This document shows, in pieces, positions 1 through 11,600 of a DNA stretch of 64,000 bases. The notes beneath the pieces were generated by a model. That model worked only from the letters and a program-made list of their open reading frames with translations. It searched no databases and had not been told where the DNA came from. Origin of the DNA: Gentiana macrophylla (Eukaryota > Streptophyta > Magnoliopsida > Gentianales > Gentianaceae). Made by a program: the position numbers and the translations under genes. The stretch is from contig CM047813.1 of NCBI GenBank assembly GCA_026214975.1, positions 29,538,589 to 29,602,588 on the forward strand. Direction: 5' to 3'. Position 1 is the stretch's first letter, and each line of letters opens with the position of its first letter.

Positions 1-1236
1 CATTAATGCTATTGATGCTATTAAGAAGCCTAAGACTTACAATCAATCCATCAAGCATGATGAATGGAAAGAAGCAATGCAAAAAGAGATTAAAACTCTA
101 CAAAAGACTCATACATGGGAGATAGTTGATCTGCCCTCAGACAAGAAGCCCATTAGGTGCAAATGGGTATACAGAATCAAATACAACCCCAATGGTTCAG
201 TAGAGAGATATAAAGCTAGACTAGTAGACAAAGGCTACACTCAAACATATGGGATTGATTATCAAGAAACTTTTTCTCCTATTGTCAAGATTATTACAGT
301 CAGAACATTATTTGCAGCAGCGGCAGCTAATAATTGGCATGTACATCAGATGGATGTCAATACTGCCTTCTTACATGGAGATCTTCATGAAGAAGTATAT
401 ATGTAGTTGCCACCAGGTTGTGCAGCAACTAAACCAAATCAAGTTTGCAGATTAACCAAATCACTGTATGGCCTCAAACAAGCCAGTAGACTGTGGAACT
501 GCAAGTTAAATGAGTTTTTGGAAGCTCAAGGTTTCATTCAGTCTAAAAATGACAATAGATTATTTACAAAAGGATCAGGACAGTCTTTTATTGCTTTGTT
601 GGTCTATGTAGATGATATCATAGCGGCAAGCCCCAGCAAACAGTTAATTCAGCAGGTGAAGGATGCCTTACATCAGCAATTCACTATTAAAGATCTTGGA
701 AAATTAAGATATTTCCTAGGCATTGAAGCTGCTAGAACTCCTGCTGGCATATCAATTTCTCAAAGAAAATACACTCTTAATATCCTAGAATATTGGAGCA
801 AAGCCTGCCAAGACACCTATGGAGTCCAGGCAAACTTTACAGTATGGTGATTCACCACTTTTGGAAGACAACACTGCTTACAGATCATTAGTAGGAAAAC
901 TTATCTATCTTACTTTTACCAGACCAGCTATTGCCTTTGCAGTTCAGCAATTGAGTCAATTTCTTGACACTCCTACTAAAAATCATATGAAGCCAGCACA
1001 CAGACTGCTGAGATATCTGAAAGCCAACCCTGGTCAAGGAATCTTGTTTCCAGCAAACAATGATCTTGTACTCAAAGGATTTACAGAAATGATTGGGCTG
1101 GTTGTCCTGAAACAAGAAAATCAATATCATGCTACATGATGTTCCTAGGAGATGTACCAATCTCTTAGAAGGGAAAGAAACAAACTACTATAGCAAGAAG
1201 TTCTTCAGAGGCTGATCGTTGTTCTTCATGTTACAA
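1..1236 (+). pseudogene. Ty1/copia pol remnant (reverse transcriptase to RNase H)
   Basis: Degenerate copia polyprotein entering from the left edge. The RT begins near 77 with the usual [20 protein letters not shown] and [11 protein letters not shown] segments. A TAG at 404-406 replaces a codon inside EEVYM-LPPGC. The same frame then carries SLYGLKQASRLW and the catalytic YVDD (about 604-618). A frameshift near 820-850 moves the reading to the TAYRSLVGKLIYL segment. RNase H remains as fragments around 1130-1235 (FLGDVPIS, a TAG, then KGKKQTTIARSSSEAD). Gag, protease and integrase lie outside the window or are lost. One nonsense change and at least one frameshift make it non-functional. The assignment to Ty1/copia (RVT_2 type) is secure; the lineage is not assigned. 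Confidence 0.9.
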
Positions 1237-2514
1237 GTATTGAATTCAATAATTTTTATGGTTGTTTTAATTAGGATTCATGAGAATATCCAAGCAAAAA
1301 GCCGAACAGTGTAATATGTGCTGAACGTGATGGAAAACGTGAGTGTAAGTGGCCTTTCTGTATTACCGATTCATGTTTGACATTTCGGATTCTTTATATA
1401 AATTAGTTGTTTTGATTCTTTGTTGAGCAAAAAATTGACAGAATGAATATATGTGATATGTTTAGCATCTCTACTTATCAAAGGTGCAAAGGAGGAATGA
1501 GAAAATAAATTGTTGTCCAGAGAATATGAAATTAATCACTTCTGTGGTTTTGTTGTTTTATCTACATGTGTTGTTAACCATAGAGAAGAAGAGGTGCTGG
1601 AAATCCGAATCATTAAAGTTGCCGCACAACGCCTTGAGAGTGTTGTTCAAAGGTATAAAAATTCTTCAGATTAAAGTATTTATTTCAATTAATTTCCATC
1701 ACCTTTTTGCATTTTTGGCTACCTGCATTATGGTTTTTGCTCAAACAAGTTTGTTATACCGTCGTTTGTTGGTGTTGTGTTTATTATTCATTCCATCCTA
1801 AAAAAGATTGATGGGTTGGATTTACATTTACTCATAGGTATGTCTGATTAAGGGACTCATTATTTTGCCAATTAAAGTATTTCAAATGGAGATATTTGTG
1901 AAGTAAGACAATCAGCTTTTACGTGGGAAGAAATCGAAATTTGTAGTGATTTGTTGGTTTATCCGATGATAATTTCTTTGTGGTAGTTTTATTATATTTT
2001 GAATAAGAAATGAAAGCATGATAACTTTTGTTTGGTTATTTTGTGATGATGTGATATAGCTAGCTACGAGTTTAGCAATGGAAAACGGTGAAAAGAGAAT
2101 TAGATGAAGGAAATTTTATCGTTATTCGTACGATAACTTTTGTTTGCTTTTTACTTAATATTATCATTATTCGTACAAATTATTTGTTCTTTATTTTATT
2201 TTATCTATGCATTGCGTCTATCTCATGCATAGCACTGGTGTTTAGCTAGATCCGAACGATTAATCTTTTGTCGATCCCAACAAACTCATATACATATATG
2301 TCAAGTCGAATTGATATGATTCGCATTTATCTAATGAAATATTATGTGCTAATATTAACTAAATTCATAATAAACTGTCATATTTTCATGTGTGTAAAAT
2401 TGTATGTATGTAGTATAGAACCAGATATATTTAAGGGGAATGACAGAAATATTTCATCAATTGAGTAGAATGACAGTCTTTTGAAACTTTTGCATAAAGG
2501 ACAAAACTATTTAT
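1237..2514. other. AT-rich intergenic DNA, nothing recognised
   Basis: No gene, RNA gene or element with clear termini was seen. The ORF at 1484-1801 is hydrophobic and resembles chance coding in AT-rich DNA. Confidence 0.4.
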
Positions 2515-2640
2515 TCACTGTCGAAATTCACTTGTGTTCGAAATTCACTGTTTAAATTCACTGCCGAAATTCACTGTCGAAATTCACTAATTTTCAAAAT
2601 TCATTGTCGAAATTCACTGATTTTCGGGATTCACTGTTTG
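2515..2640. repeat. Minisatellite of a GAAATTCACTG-type unit
   Basis: The stretch repeats CGAAATTCACTG with small changes about eight times, some units spaced by TTTTC or TGTT. Units are imperfect, so it is an old tandem array. It lies about 150 bp before a Helitron-like 3' end and could be part of that element. Confidence 0.7.
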
Positions 2641-2764
2641 TCCTTCTCGCTATAAAAATTATGCAGATGTCCTTCTCCCTATAAAAAATATGTAGCTGTC
2701 ATGTTTACTTAAAAATATTCCAGATTGTATCATTATTTCTAATTTCCTATATATTTAATATCTT

Positions 2765-2794
2765 CCGTCGTGTATCGCACGGATAAAATGCTAG
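2765..2794 (+). mobile_element. Helitron-like 3' terminus
   Basis: A GC-rich imperfect hairpin (CCGTCGTG / CGCACGG, 2765-2782) is followed about 8 bases later by CTAG (2791-2794) and then T. This is the arrangement of plant Helitron 3' ends: hairpin, short AT spacer, CTRR, insertion before T. No 5' TC end was recognised, so the length is unknown and the call rests on the terminus alone. Confidence 0.45.
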
Positions 2795-2900
2795 TATATA
2801 TAGATATATAAAGATAAATATAATATCTCTATTATTATATGTAGGTGGCGTGTAGATAGATGTAGAAATCAGTACTACATAGATTAGTACATATTACGGT

Positions 2901-3002
2901 GCTTATTAATTTTATTTTGTTAATGATTTATTTATTTTATTTATTGATGATGCTTATTAATTTTATTTTGTTAATGATTTATTTATTTTATTTATTGATG
3001 AT
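2901..3002. repeat. Exact 51-bp tandem duplication
   Basis: Positions 2901-2951 and 2952-3002 are identical (GCTTATTAATTTTATTTTG... ending ATTGATGAT). Identity of both copies in otherwise diverged DNA points to a recent duplication. Confidence 0.9.
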
Positions 3003-3194
3003 TGAAAATAGAGAGATTGAGGAAAAAGGACAAAAAATTACAAAATGAATAAATAGGACACACTATTTTTTTTAGTTGCAAAAATGACAAACAATTTCAG
3101 ACGGACAAAATTACCCTTTTATAGAACGACGCGCCTATATCTTCAAGCGCTTCATTTCTGCTTCAGGTATGTTTTTGTTTTTGTTTTTGTTTTT

Positions 3195-3505
3195 TTTTTT
3201 TTTTTTTTTCTTCAAACATCCGTAACTTTTGATTTACAACTCCGATCATCGAAATTTTTTCACCAAAATTCATATTTTTTTTGCTCTTTAATTTGAGCCC
3301 AAATACGATACCCTTCCGACGTAAATTTTGAAAGCCGAAAAAATATTTGTATTAACCGGAGCGTTTTTCTTATAAACGACCGTAACTTTTAATTTAGAAC
3401 ACCGATCATCAAAATTGTTTCACCAAAGTTCATTTTTTTTTTATCTTCATTTTGAGACATCATTTGATACCTTTTCGACGTAGTATTTGAAAGCCGAATT
3501 TAATC
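3195..3505. repeat. Diverged two-copy repeat (about 150 bp units)
   Basis: Two copies follow each other. Each runs from CGTAACTTTT-ATTTA-AAC through CCGATCATC, TTTCACCAAA and TTCATTTTTTT to CCGACGTA or TCGACGTA and GAAAGCCGAA. The first starts near 3221 and the second near 3379. A poly-T tract (3180-3210) precedes them. The origin is unknown; similar CCGTAACTTT phrases occur in plant retrotransposon leaders. Confidence 0.6.
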
Positions 3506-3519
3506 GCAGCATTTACACT

Positions 3520-4140
3520 AAACAATGTCGATGTCGATGCTTGATGTCGATGTCGATGTCGAGCTCATTTAAGGCTTGATTCAAGTGACTACTTCAACCT
3601 GGCTCATATAAGGCTCATTTAAGGCTTAATTTAAGTAATTAACTATTAAGCCTATGTCAAGTTTATGTGGTTTTGATTGATAAAAGGAATAGCATAGATT
3701 AACTGGATTAAGGTGTGGTGTTTATAACATGCATGTTCAGTAGTTAATCACTTGAATTAAGCCTAAAAGGTACATCAGACTAAAAGGTAATACATAGAAG
3801 ATCAATACAACATACTATAGATTTAGTACAATAGGTACATCATACTAAAATGTAATACATAGAAGATCAATACAAGCTTGAAACAGTCTGAACTATCAGC
3901 CAAATTATAAGAAGGATATTCAAGTTCAAAGAACTAAATTATCATGCCTGGAATTCACAAGGTCTTTGAATTACAAGTTCAAGATGGCGTATGAACTAGG
4001 CCTATCTATTACATGATGATATAATGTACATCAAAAACCTCAGCACACCAAGGCACACAGTAAACCTATGAACTAGGCCTATCTATTGCATTAAGGCACA
4101 CAGATGTCGATGTCGATGATCGATGTCGATGTCATAGTAT
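3520..4140. repeat. Composite repeat block bounded by (GATGTC)n
   Basis: GATGTC hexamer runs occur at about 3527-3563 and 4103-4133. Between them are a two-copy repeat containing TAATACATAGAAGATCAATA (about 3788 and 3850), a repeated GAACTAGGCCTATCTATT (about 3992 and 4070), and repeated AAGGCTCATTTAAGGCTT motifs. No coding sequence was seen. Confidence 0.6.
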
Positions 4141-4176
4141 CATAGCTTCAAATGACTCTCCTTTCGGTTTTTTGTT

Positions 4177-4722
4177 TTAAGGTCTATGTCCCTCAAGTCC
4201 TTGATATAAACTGAATGTCTTCTTACAGTTCAAGTACTCATATTTACTTCTTTTCGGAGCATGTTTCGATACTACTTTTTCTTTAGGATCATTTCTTTTA
4301 GGCCTTTTCTTGTTCTTGGGTTCAATCACATTAGGCCACTTGTTCTTGGCTTCATAAACAGCTGCATTCATGAAAAATTCTTCAAAAGGCGTATCCGAGT
4401 CGCCTTTTTCAACACATTCATCCAAATAGTAACCTGAATCAGAGATTTCTTGCTTATTAACCTCTGCTTTACTATCCATTTTATTAGCTTCTGGAGTAAC
4501 AACTTGAACAAAGACGGGATTTCGAGCGATTTTTGTCTCAATAGAAGATGATTTACTCTCTAAAACATCAAATTGATTGTCAGAAGATTCTACAACTGAA
4601 TTCACCCTACCCTAGTTACTAGAATCATTAGATAACATCATCAAACACATAGCCACTTCTTCTTGATCTTGCTCATCAATCTCCAAAACCGAAGAGGAAT
4701 TACCATTTTACCTAAACACACA
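4177..4722 (-). pseudogene. C2H2 zinc-finger (ZAT-type) gene remnant
   Basis: Read on the minus strand, the segment holds the plant C2H2 motif EEVAMCLMMLS (near 4640), the conserved segment between fingers of ZAT-type repressors. An acidic and serine-rich stretch follows, then a basic KKRPKR patch and a final finger-like CKKTFSLYQGLEGH (near 4180-4220). The first finger cysteine is replaced by Tyr (YEYLNC). QALGGH has become QGLEGH. A TAG near 4610 interrupts the frame where a Trp codon would be expected. The N-terminal fingers and the true C-terminus are missing. The broken finger and the stop indicate a non-functional copy of a ZAT4/ZAT9-like gene; the family call is firm, the exact paralogue is not. 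Confidence 0.75.
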
Positions 4723-4922
4723 GAAGACGCAATACATTATTCCAATTAATTCTGCTATATTACACTTAAGATTCAAACAAAATTATCAAAGTTCAACCTG
4801 CAACAGAAATTTCTATCAAAAAAAACTAGATTCAAACAAAATTATCAAACAAAATAAAATGGATAGCAGAAATAATATAGTTGCTTTAACACAAGAAGAC
4901 AACACAGAAAGAAACATATGCA

Positions 4923-5775
4923 TTGGCAAACAAAGACAACACAAAAAAATCAATAAAGAAATATGTTGTTGAAGGACTTTTAGTTCAGACCAATAAAGAA
5001 AGGAATAATCGAAAGGAGAGAAGAAACAATAAAAGATCAAGAAGGTCAAGGCACATGCTGAAATGTTTGGAGCCGATTTCAATGGAAGAGAGTTCGAACA
5101 CGAGCAGCAGTGGTGCTGAGGATGACGACCCATATTGTGTTTGAATTGCTACTGAAGCTCCGAATTCTGTAGATGAGAATAGCGTATGATTAATGGTGGC
5201 GGAGCAGATTGAGCATGATGAAGAAGTAGTTGAAAATGAAGATCATAATCAAACAGCTGATCAAGAACAGCAGCAGCAGCAGCAGAATAACAAAGAAACT
5301 CAAGAACCCGAAGAACACAAACAACACGAGAGTAGCCATGGAAAAACTAGCAAACATCATATCGAGCATGATGAAGAAGTTGCTAATCAGAATCAAAATG
5401 ATCAATCAACTCAAGAACCCGAAGAACAACACGAAAGCCTTGGGAAAACGAGCAAAGATCAGATTGAAGGATGAAGATACACATGTAGCAAATGATCAAA
5501 AAGTTGAGAGGCGGCATAATAAGAATGTGGTTAATAAAGAAGAAGATGTTGATAAGGAAAATGATCAAACAGTTGATGGGCATAACAACATGATTAATAA
5601 AGAAGATCAAAACAGAGGTTATGGGCATAACAATATGGGTGATAAAGAAGCAGATCAAAACAGAGGTTATGAACAAAAAGAGGATAAATGGAAGCTATGT
5701 AATGAAACAGCTGGTGCAGATTACTTACCATGTTTGGATAATGAAGCTGCAATTAAGGAGGAAAAAGTGGACTAG
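4923..5775 (+). other. Acidic, low-complexity ORFs of unknown nature
   Basis: Three plus-strand reading frames lie close together. They are 4923-5144 (73 aa, with the basic patch NNRKERRNNKRSRRSRH followed by an acidic tail), 5193-5474 (93 aa) and 5230-5775 (181 aa). The second has a repeated phrase, IEHDEEV, at two places, a Gln run (5270-5285) and a repeated STQEPEE/ETQEPEE. The third frame continues after 5474 with repeated DQNRGY and NKED phrases, suggesting one ancestral hydrophilic protein with a frameshift near 5465. No domain was recognised. It could be a decayed low-complexity gene or chance coding in purine-rich DNA. Confidence 0.3.
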
Positions 5776-5909
5776 AAACTAATTTTTCCTTGAAAAGGTT
5801 AAATTATGGAGAAACACTTTTTTAAGGAAACACCCGAGGGAGGAACACTATCGTGAAAAACAACTACTTCTATTAGTATAGTAGAGATATGGTGTGTATT
5901 GTGTGGAAC

Positions 5910-6057
5910 GGGAAATTCTATTATGAAGACTCACTCAGTAGAGAGTCACTTCACGTGGGTGATTACGGGCCACGCGTTTTACTACGAATAAAGCTGTGTG
6001 GCCCTAATCACCCACACGGGTGACTCGCTTCAGAGAGAGTCTCTATCAGAACTTCCC
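5910..6057. mobile_element. Mutator-type MITE with 9-bp TSD
   Basis: This 148-bp foldback begins GGGAAATTCTATTATGAAG and ends with its diverged inverse (...GAACTTCCC). Further inverted blocks lie inside it (GGGTGATTACGGGCCACGCG against GTGTGGCCCTAATCACCC). It is flanked on both sides by a perfect 9-bp duplication, GTGTGGAAC (5901-5909 and 6058-6066). A 9-bp TSD with long TIRs is the mark of Mutator-like elements. There is no coding capacity. Confidence 0.85.
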
Positions 6058-6362
6058 GTGTGGAACCCTGCACTAGTTTAACATGTGTCAATCCCCTATA
6101 ATTATAAGATAAAAAAGTGTCATACTCACAACAAATTTGGCACGGTAAAATTAACACAATACATTTTACTTCATTGATTATGATGACACTTTCATTTGTC
6201 AGTGGGTCCTACACCATAATCAATGATGTAAAGTATATTATGGACATATCATTACCCTATAAGATATACGATATCAGAATGACAAATGCCTTAGCCCACT
6301 TAGAGTGTAATCGTGTTACGCATACCGTCGATGTTAGACATCATAATACGTGGGAGCTAGTA

Positions 6363-8150
6363 TTTTTTTTAGGAAAAAAGAACTTTTATTAAGCAACATC
6401 CGCCAAACAGGCGGCCAAAACGTCACCCGGGGGCAAGTCGCCCCAAGATGTCCGAGTCAAAACTAATTAACAAAGCATGTCGAGCTAAAAAATGCGTATT
6501 GACATTCCTCATGCGCGAATAAAAGTAAAGGAAACAGATGTGAATTTAGATAACATGGCCAAACAGCCTTGTACTAGACAGCCATGGGCCGTAAGATCTT
6601 CGACAGGTCTGTGGAACCTCGAGATACACGCCAGGCAATCTCTCTCTACCTGTAGTCATTGAATCCACAATTGACGCGCTTTCTCCAAGGCCAAGGAAAT
6701 AGCCTTTAGCTCCATACATTCCACCGAGTCCCCTGGATCGAAATGATATGCAAAAGAATAAAGAACTGCCCCATGCGAATCTCGGAAAATGACTCCAACT
6801 TTGCTCCCGCCTCAGTAACTCGACGCATCAACATTGCCCATTATAACTCCCTCTGTAGAACGCACCCACTTATCCACAAAGTGTGGAACATAGGCCTGCG
6901 TCCGATAAACCTCCATATCCTCTGCATACTCTGCCGATGCTACCAGAGAGCGCGTACACACCGCGGAGACGTAAAAAGCCTGATCATCAAACACTGCAGA
7001 GCAACGCGCCTTCCGAATCCTCCACATGAGCCACACAAACCTCGCGGTGCCCTGAACGCCCTGATCCTCTACTAATCGCATAAAGAAATACGTAAAAGAG
7101 GCAGAACGTAGGCGCCCCAAGATCCCATAAAATGGTGACACTTGCCAAATTATATCTGTCATCTCACACTCGAAAAGCACATTCCGTAAAGTTTCCAGAC
7201 CTTCCCCACACGCCAGACAATGACCATCCCCCATTTGCCTCCTCTGAAATCCCTGACCAATAGCGAGACAATCATGCAGGCACCTCCACAAGAAATGTTG
7301 AATACATGGCTGCACAGGAAGCTGCCAGCAACTCCTCAAACTCTTACTCTCCCTGCCTGAAGAAAATGGCCCTACCACAAAAGATGGCCGATAAAGAGAT
7401 AAGGCCAGGTAGTACCCAGACCGAACTGTATAAACTCATTTACGATCATAATGCCAAATCCGTCTATCTGGATGCTCACTAGTGGCTATGGTGGTAGCCA
7501 GAATGGCATCCGACTCCCATGGCCTGAATACCTGCTGAACCCGCCGCACATCCCACGCTCTGGAATCAGGAATAAATAAATATGATACCTTGGAATCTGT
7601 TGGAAGCTCATGCCCTGAAAAAAGTATGCGGAACGAAGGTTGCTGACTTGTTCAAGAATCATGAAACACATACACCGAGTCCCCATCCCCCACTCGTCAT
7701 CTCATCCTATTGAACAACAGGTCCTGACCCTCCAGAATACTACGCCAAAGAAAGAACGGCCGATGCCCTAACCCAGCTGCAAGGATGGTACTATCCTCGA
7801 AGTACTTCGCGTGTAAAACTTGAGTCGCCAGTGAACCCGGACTGGTCAGAATCCTCCATGATTGTTTCGCCAACAAAGCCAGGTTGAAACATTCCAAATC
7901 ACGGAATCCCACGCCCCCTATATTTTTCGGTAAACAAGTAAACAACAGGTCTCTCAATTCTTCCAATGTAACTTGCGCTTATTGTCTGTATCTCCCCAAA
8001 AGAAACTTCGAATCGCTTTCTCAAGTTTCCCGTACGAGGGTGATAGGAACCTTGAAACACTGCACGATAAATGTAAGGATAGCCTGGAGTGCCGATTTGA
8101 TAAACACCTTTTTCCCAGCAGACGAGAGCAACTTATCTTTCTAGCCAGCC
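6363..8150 (-). pseudogene. 5'-truncated LINE (L1-type) remnant
   Basis: Minus-strand non-LTR retrotransposon. Reading from 8150 downward, the RT C-terminal segment (about 8150-7975: LARKISCSRLLGKR, then AIRSFFWGDTDNKRKLHW) leads into GGVGFRDLECFNLALLAKQ (about 7920-7830) and GHRPFFLWRSI. The zinc-finger region of plant LINEs follows (WRCLHDCLAIGQGFQRRQ with CLACGEGLET, about 7290-7190). An RNase H-like end is visible from about 6840 to 6500 (GVIFRDSHGAVLYSF and ELKAISLALEKARQLW). Several stops and frameshifts interrupt it. The 3' end shows an A-rich tail on the minus strand (plus-strand T8 at about 6363-6371) after an AATAAAA signal. The 5' half is absent, as is usual for LINE copies. Confidence 0.85.
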
Positions 8151-8613
8151 ACCTACCTATTTACAAAACAGTGCACAGAAAGATCCCCTTTCTCTTTAAA
8201 ATAATGGCCAAAGCAAGTAAACCAATGACAAAGGGATAAGCAAAAATAACAAAGAGAGAAACAAATATCCGAATTTTGCCATAAACTCCAATCTTTGAAG
8301 GGAGCTGTCAGCTGTGGAGCCTGTATAAATTTACATTGCACATCAAAAAGACCAGAGTATAAAAGAGACGTCTAGGTCGGTGCATGAAAGCATTTCAACA
8401 ACTATGAAGCGACTGGGAAAGGGGCCGGGGCCATTTAGGCTAACTGTACGCAGTCTTAACTTATATATTCCCTATAAAACGACAGCCTAATGTACAAAAA
8501 TAATATATTGTTCTCACCCGAAAATAGTCCCCCCCAAAAAGGGGGGCCAAGAATCATGACTCCCAAGAATAAAAACTAAAACTTCAATAAAAAAATCAAG
8601 AATTATTTCTGCT
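8151..8613. other. 3' flank of receptor-kinase gene
   Basis: Between the LINE and the receptor-kinase stop codon. It probably contains the 3' UTR of the minus-strand gene. No other feature was seen. Confidence 0.5.
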
Positions 8614-11600
8614 CTAATCCTCATTTTGTCTTTCTGCATCATCATCAAGTGGTTCAGGGTAGATCTCCATCGAATGCCGCCTTCTTGATGATGAATTGTG
8701 GGGTCCATCACCATTCTGACCACCACCACCACCACTTTCCTGAGACCCCCCTGACTGTTTTAAGCTACTATGATCTCCTCCTCCTCCTTCTGCTGCTTTA
8801 CTAGTGGTTGCAGCAGCCGGTAAAGCCGCTACATCGGAAGAGCTACGCCAGCTTCCAAATAACGCAGCATTCCATGAACTTCTAGAAGACGTTGCTCTAA
8901 GCCGCCCCGAGCTGGCATGATGCTCTTCTCTTACAACTTTCAGAGGGTTCTCTAGTGCTTTAAGAATGTATCTCATAAGGGGCCGTTTGGATTGTTTCGG
9001 GTTCAGACAAGACTTAGCTACAATAGCCATGGCCCAAACTTCTTCTAATAGATCTTCATCAATGATTAACGAAGGGTCCACTATGTTTGTCAAGAGATCT
9101 TTGTCGTATACACTGATGTAGGGTAATGTTTGCTCCAACCATTCCTTCATGGTCGTTGCATCGCTGCATGCACTGATACCTAACTTGCCAGTTACTAGTT
9201 CAAGCAAAACCTTTCCAAAGCAATATACGTCGTAGGCACACGTCGAGTTAGCTGTACCTGGTGGATAATGTCGAGTTTCACTAAATATAAATAGAAACTC
9301 ACAACAATAAAGACACGAAAATCAAACACTTTATTGATACACACACACACACACAAAAATACTTCAGCACTTTTCAACGTAATTTAGCATTTAAATTTGT
9401 ATACACTTACCAGAATTTCCATGTTCCGATGTCCTGCACATTAATTGCAAAATATATTTGATCAGTTCCTCATTCAAGATGTCAAATAGCTCAATGCAAC
9501 ATTGTACCGTAACAAGTGAAGATGAAAAGATAGAAACAAAGAAAACAGAAAAAACGATCGCTTATTTGGGAACCAGCAAAGATAAGTACCTTAGATGCTC
9601 TGCAGATAAACATATTTCTAATCAATACTAATATCACTAAAGAACAATTAAGAGAAATTTAATTTGTTATCCACATAACTCACTGAGGTAACAATTGAAG
9701 GGCTTAATCTATTTCTGGTGAAGCCTAACATGGAAATACATGGTAGTGATTACTATGATTCTTGGGGCACACGGTTTTCAGCACATGCAGGTTTTTTCTC
9801 TCTCCAAGATATCGTAAATCAGTCTTGATATGGAAAAAATAAGATGAGAAAAGCAAGAAGCAGATCAAATTTACATTAGGTTGGAATGCATGTATATAGG
9901 GAACTTTCTCAAACATGATGAATAATGGTTGGAAAGTAACTTCGAAAAAATAACGAAACTCAAGATATACTTACTGAGGCAACCGCAGCATCCTGGTAAT
10001 CATATTCTGATGATTGTCCTCTTGAACACAGACATCACTTAAGCTCCCTAATCGCACTTCAAACTTATCATCAAGAAGTATGCTGCTTGCTTCAACATTT
10101 CTTCAAGTATAGATGAAATGGAAGGCGTCAGAAACCCACCAGGCATGTTTTTAATTCAAAACAATACAAACAGAATATCCATGGGTTTACAAATGTGAAA
10201 TGATATGATAGATTCAGAAATGAAATGTCCAAAAGATTATATAATCATATGAAATGCACAAGCATTCATTTTCTTCACTATCATGCAAAATTGTGGGGAA
10301 TAAAAGAGACTTGCACAATTCATAACAAGAAATGTTGTCATGGCTTCTTACACGGATTCAATGCATTACTGAAAACAGCGTACAAGAAGGTTAAACTAAT
10401 TAAACACCAAGTAAGGCAACTTGCAATACTGCCTTTCTATAAAGAGCAAAAAGGTATGGAATGTTATGGAAAATATACAACAAGAAATTTTTTATCAACC
10501 TTCGGTCATGCTTAAGATAAAGTTTCCCATGCTTTACTTGCCTTATATGTACGATAATGAAATGCACGACATATGATAGTATGCTTTTGTATTCCTCAAC
10601 AAATTAAGTCAACTGAACCAAAATCCCAGTGCATGATCTGAAAGACAGGAAGGCCAAGTATACGGGAATTTTTATGGTAACCGTTGAAGGAAGGTTGTGC
10701 CAAGTGGCATGCATTATGTCCTTCCATTTCTACTATCTTTCATCATACACACTCCTACTATGTGAAAGAAAAAAAGAAATAGAAGGATTTGATGCATGCC
10801 ACTAGGTACAACCTTCCTACAATCTTTTCTAACTTGCTACAAAAGCATTTGAACTGAGCTCATCTAGCCTACATTAGAAGTAGCAAGCATTTGAATGTAC
10901 GTGTCAGATTTCCATAAGTATGGTCTAAGCTATACTCTATCCCAATGTTTTTGGAAGGACCTTTCCACATAGCAAAATGTGATTGTAATACTGCCACCTT
11001 ATTTTGTGGAAAGAAAATGAACAGTGAATCTTGAATTTAAGATTAACTTCTAGTTAGTATATGTAAGCAAAGGGATGCATCAAGCAACAAATGCGGAAGT
11101 TTGGAACTAAGCTACAATTGGTAACTTGTCTCCAAAAGGGAAAGGCATTTGGTGTAGGAAGCTATAAAAATTGACATAAAAAACTTCACAAATCACCCCC
11201 ACCAGACTAAAGGAGTTAAATGCAACTGACTTTGTTTCTAAGCATGTACGGTATTCCTTTGCTGCCCTACGAACTATATTTATAATCTTCCCAATGTGCA
11301 AGTCCGTAAATGTACAAGCAATGTGGAAGACAAAAAAAACTGAAACTTCATGCCCTTCCATGCCTACTCTTTTGCGTAAATACAAAGGTTAAAGAAAAAT
11401 GAAGACATTGCTCACAATCGTGGCGTATCAGATATGACGGTCCAACTTTAATATCACAAAAAGCTCATTGCAAAAACTTACTATTAAATGAAATCGAAGC
11501 AAGTTTCAACTTTCAAGTACCTGTGAACAAAGGGAGGTGTTAATTCATGGTGGAGATAAGAAAGAGCCTCTGCTGCTCCAATAGCAATTTTTAGCCTCGT

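Noticed and set aside
3084..3296. ORF with Val-Phe and poly-Phe run
   Set aside because: Product of a T-rich tract in a repeat, with no conserved sequence.
11484..11520. C-terminal YLKVETCFDFI of the long receptor frame
   Set aside because: It is read-through into intron 1 after the GTACTT donor; the exon joins to 10100.
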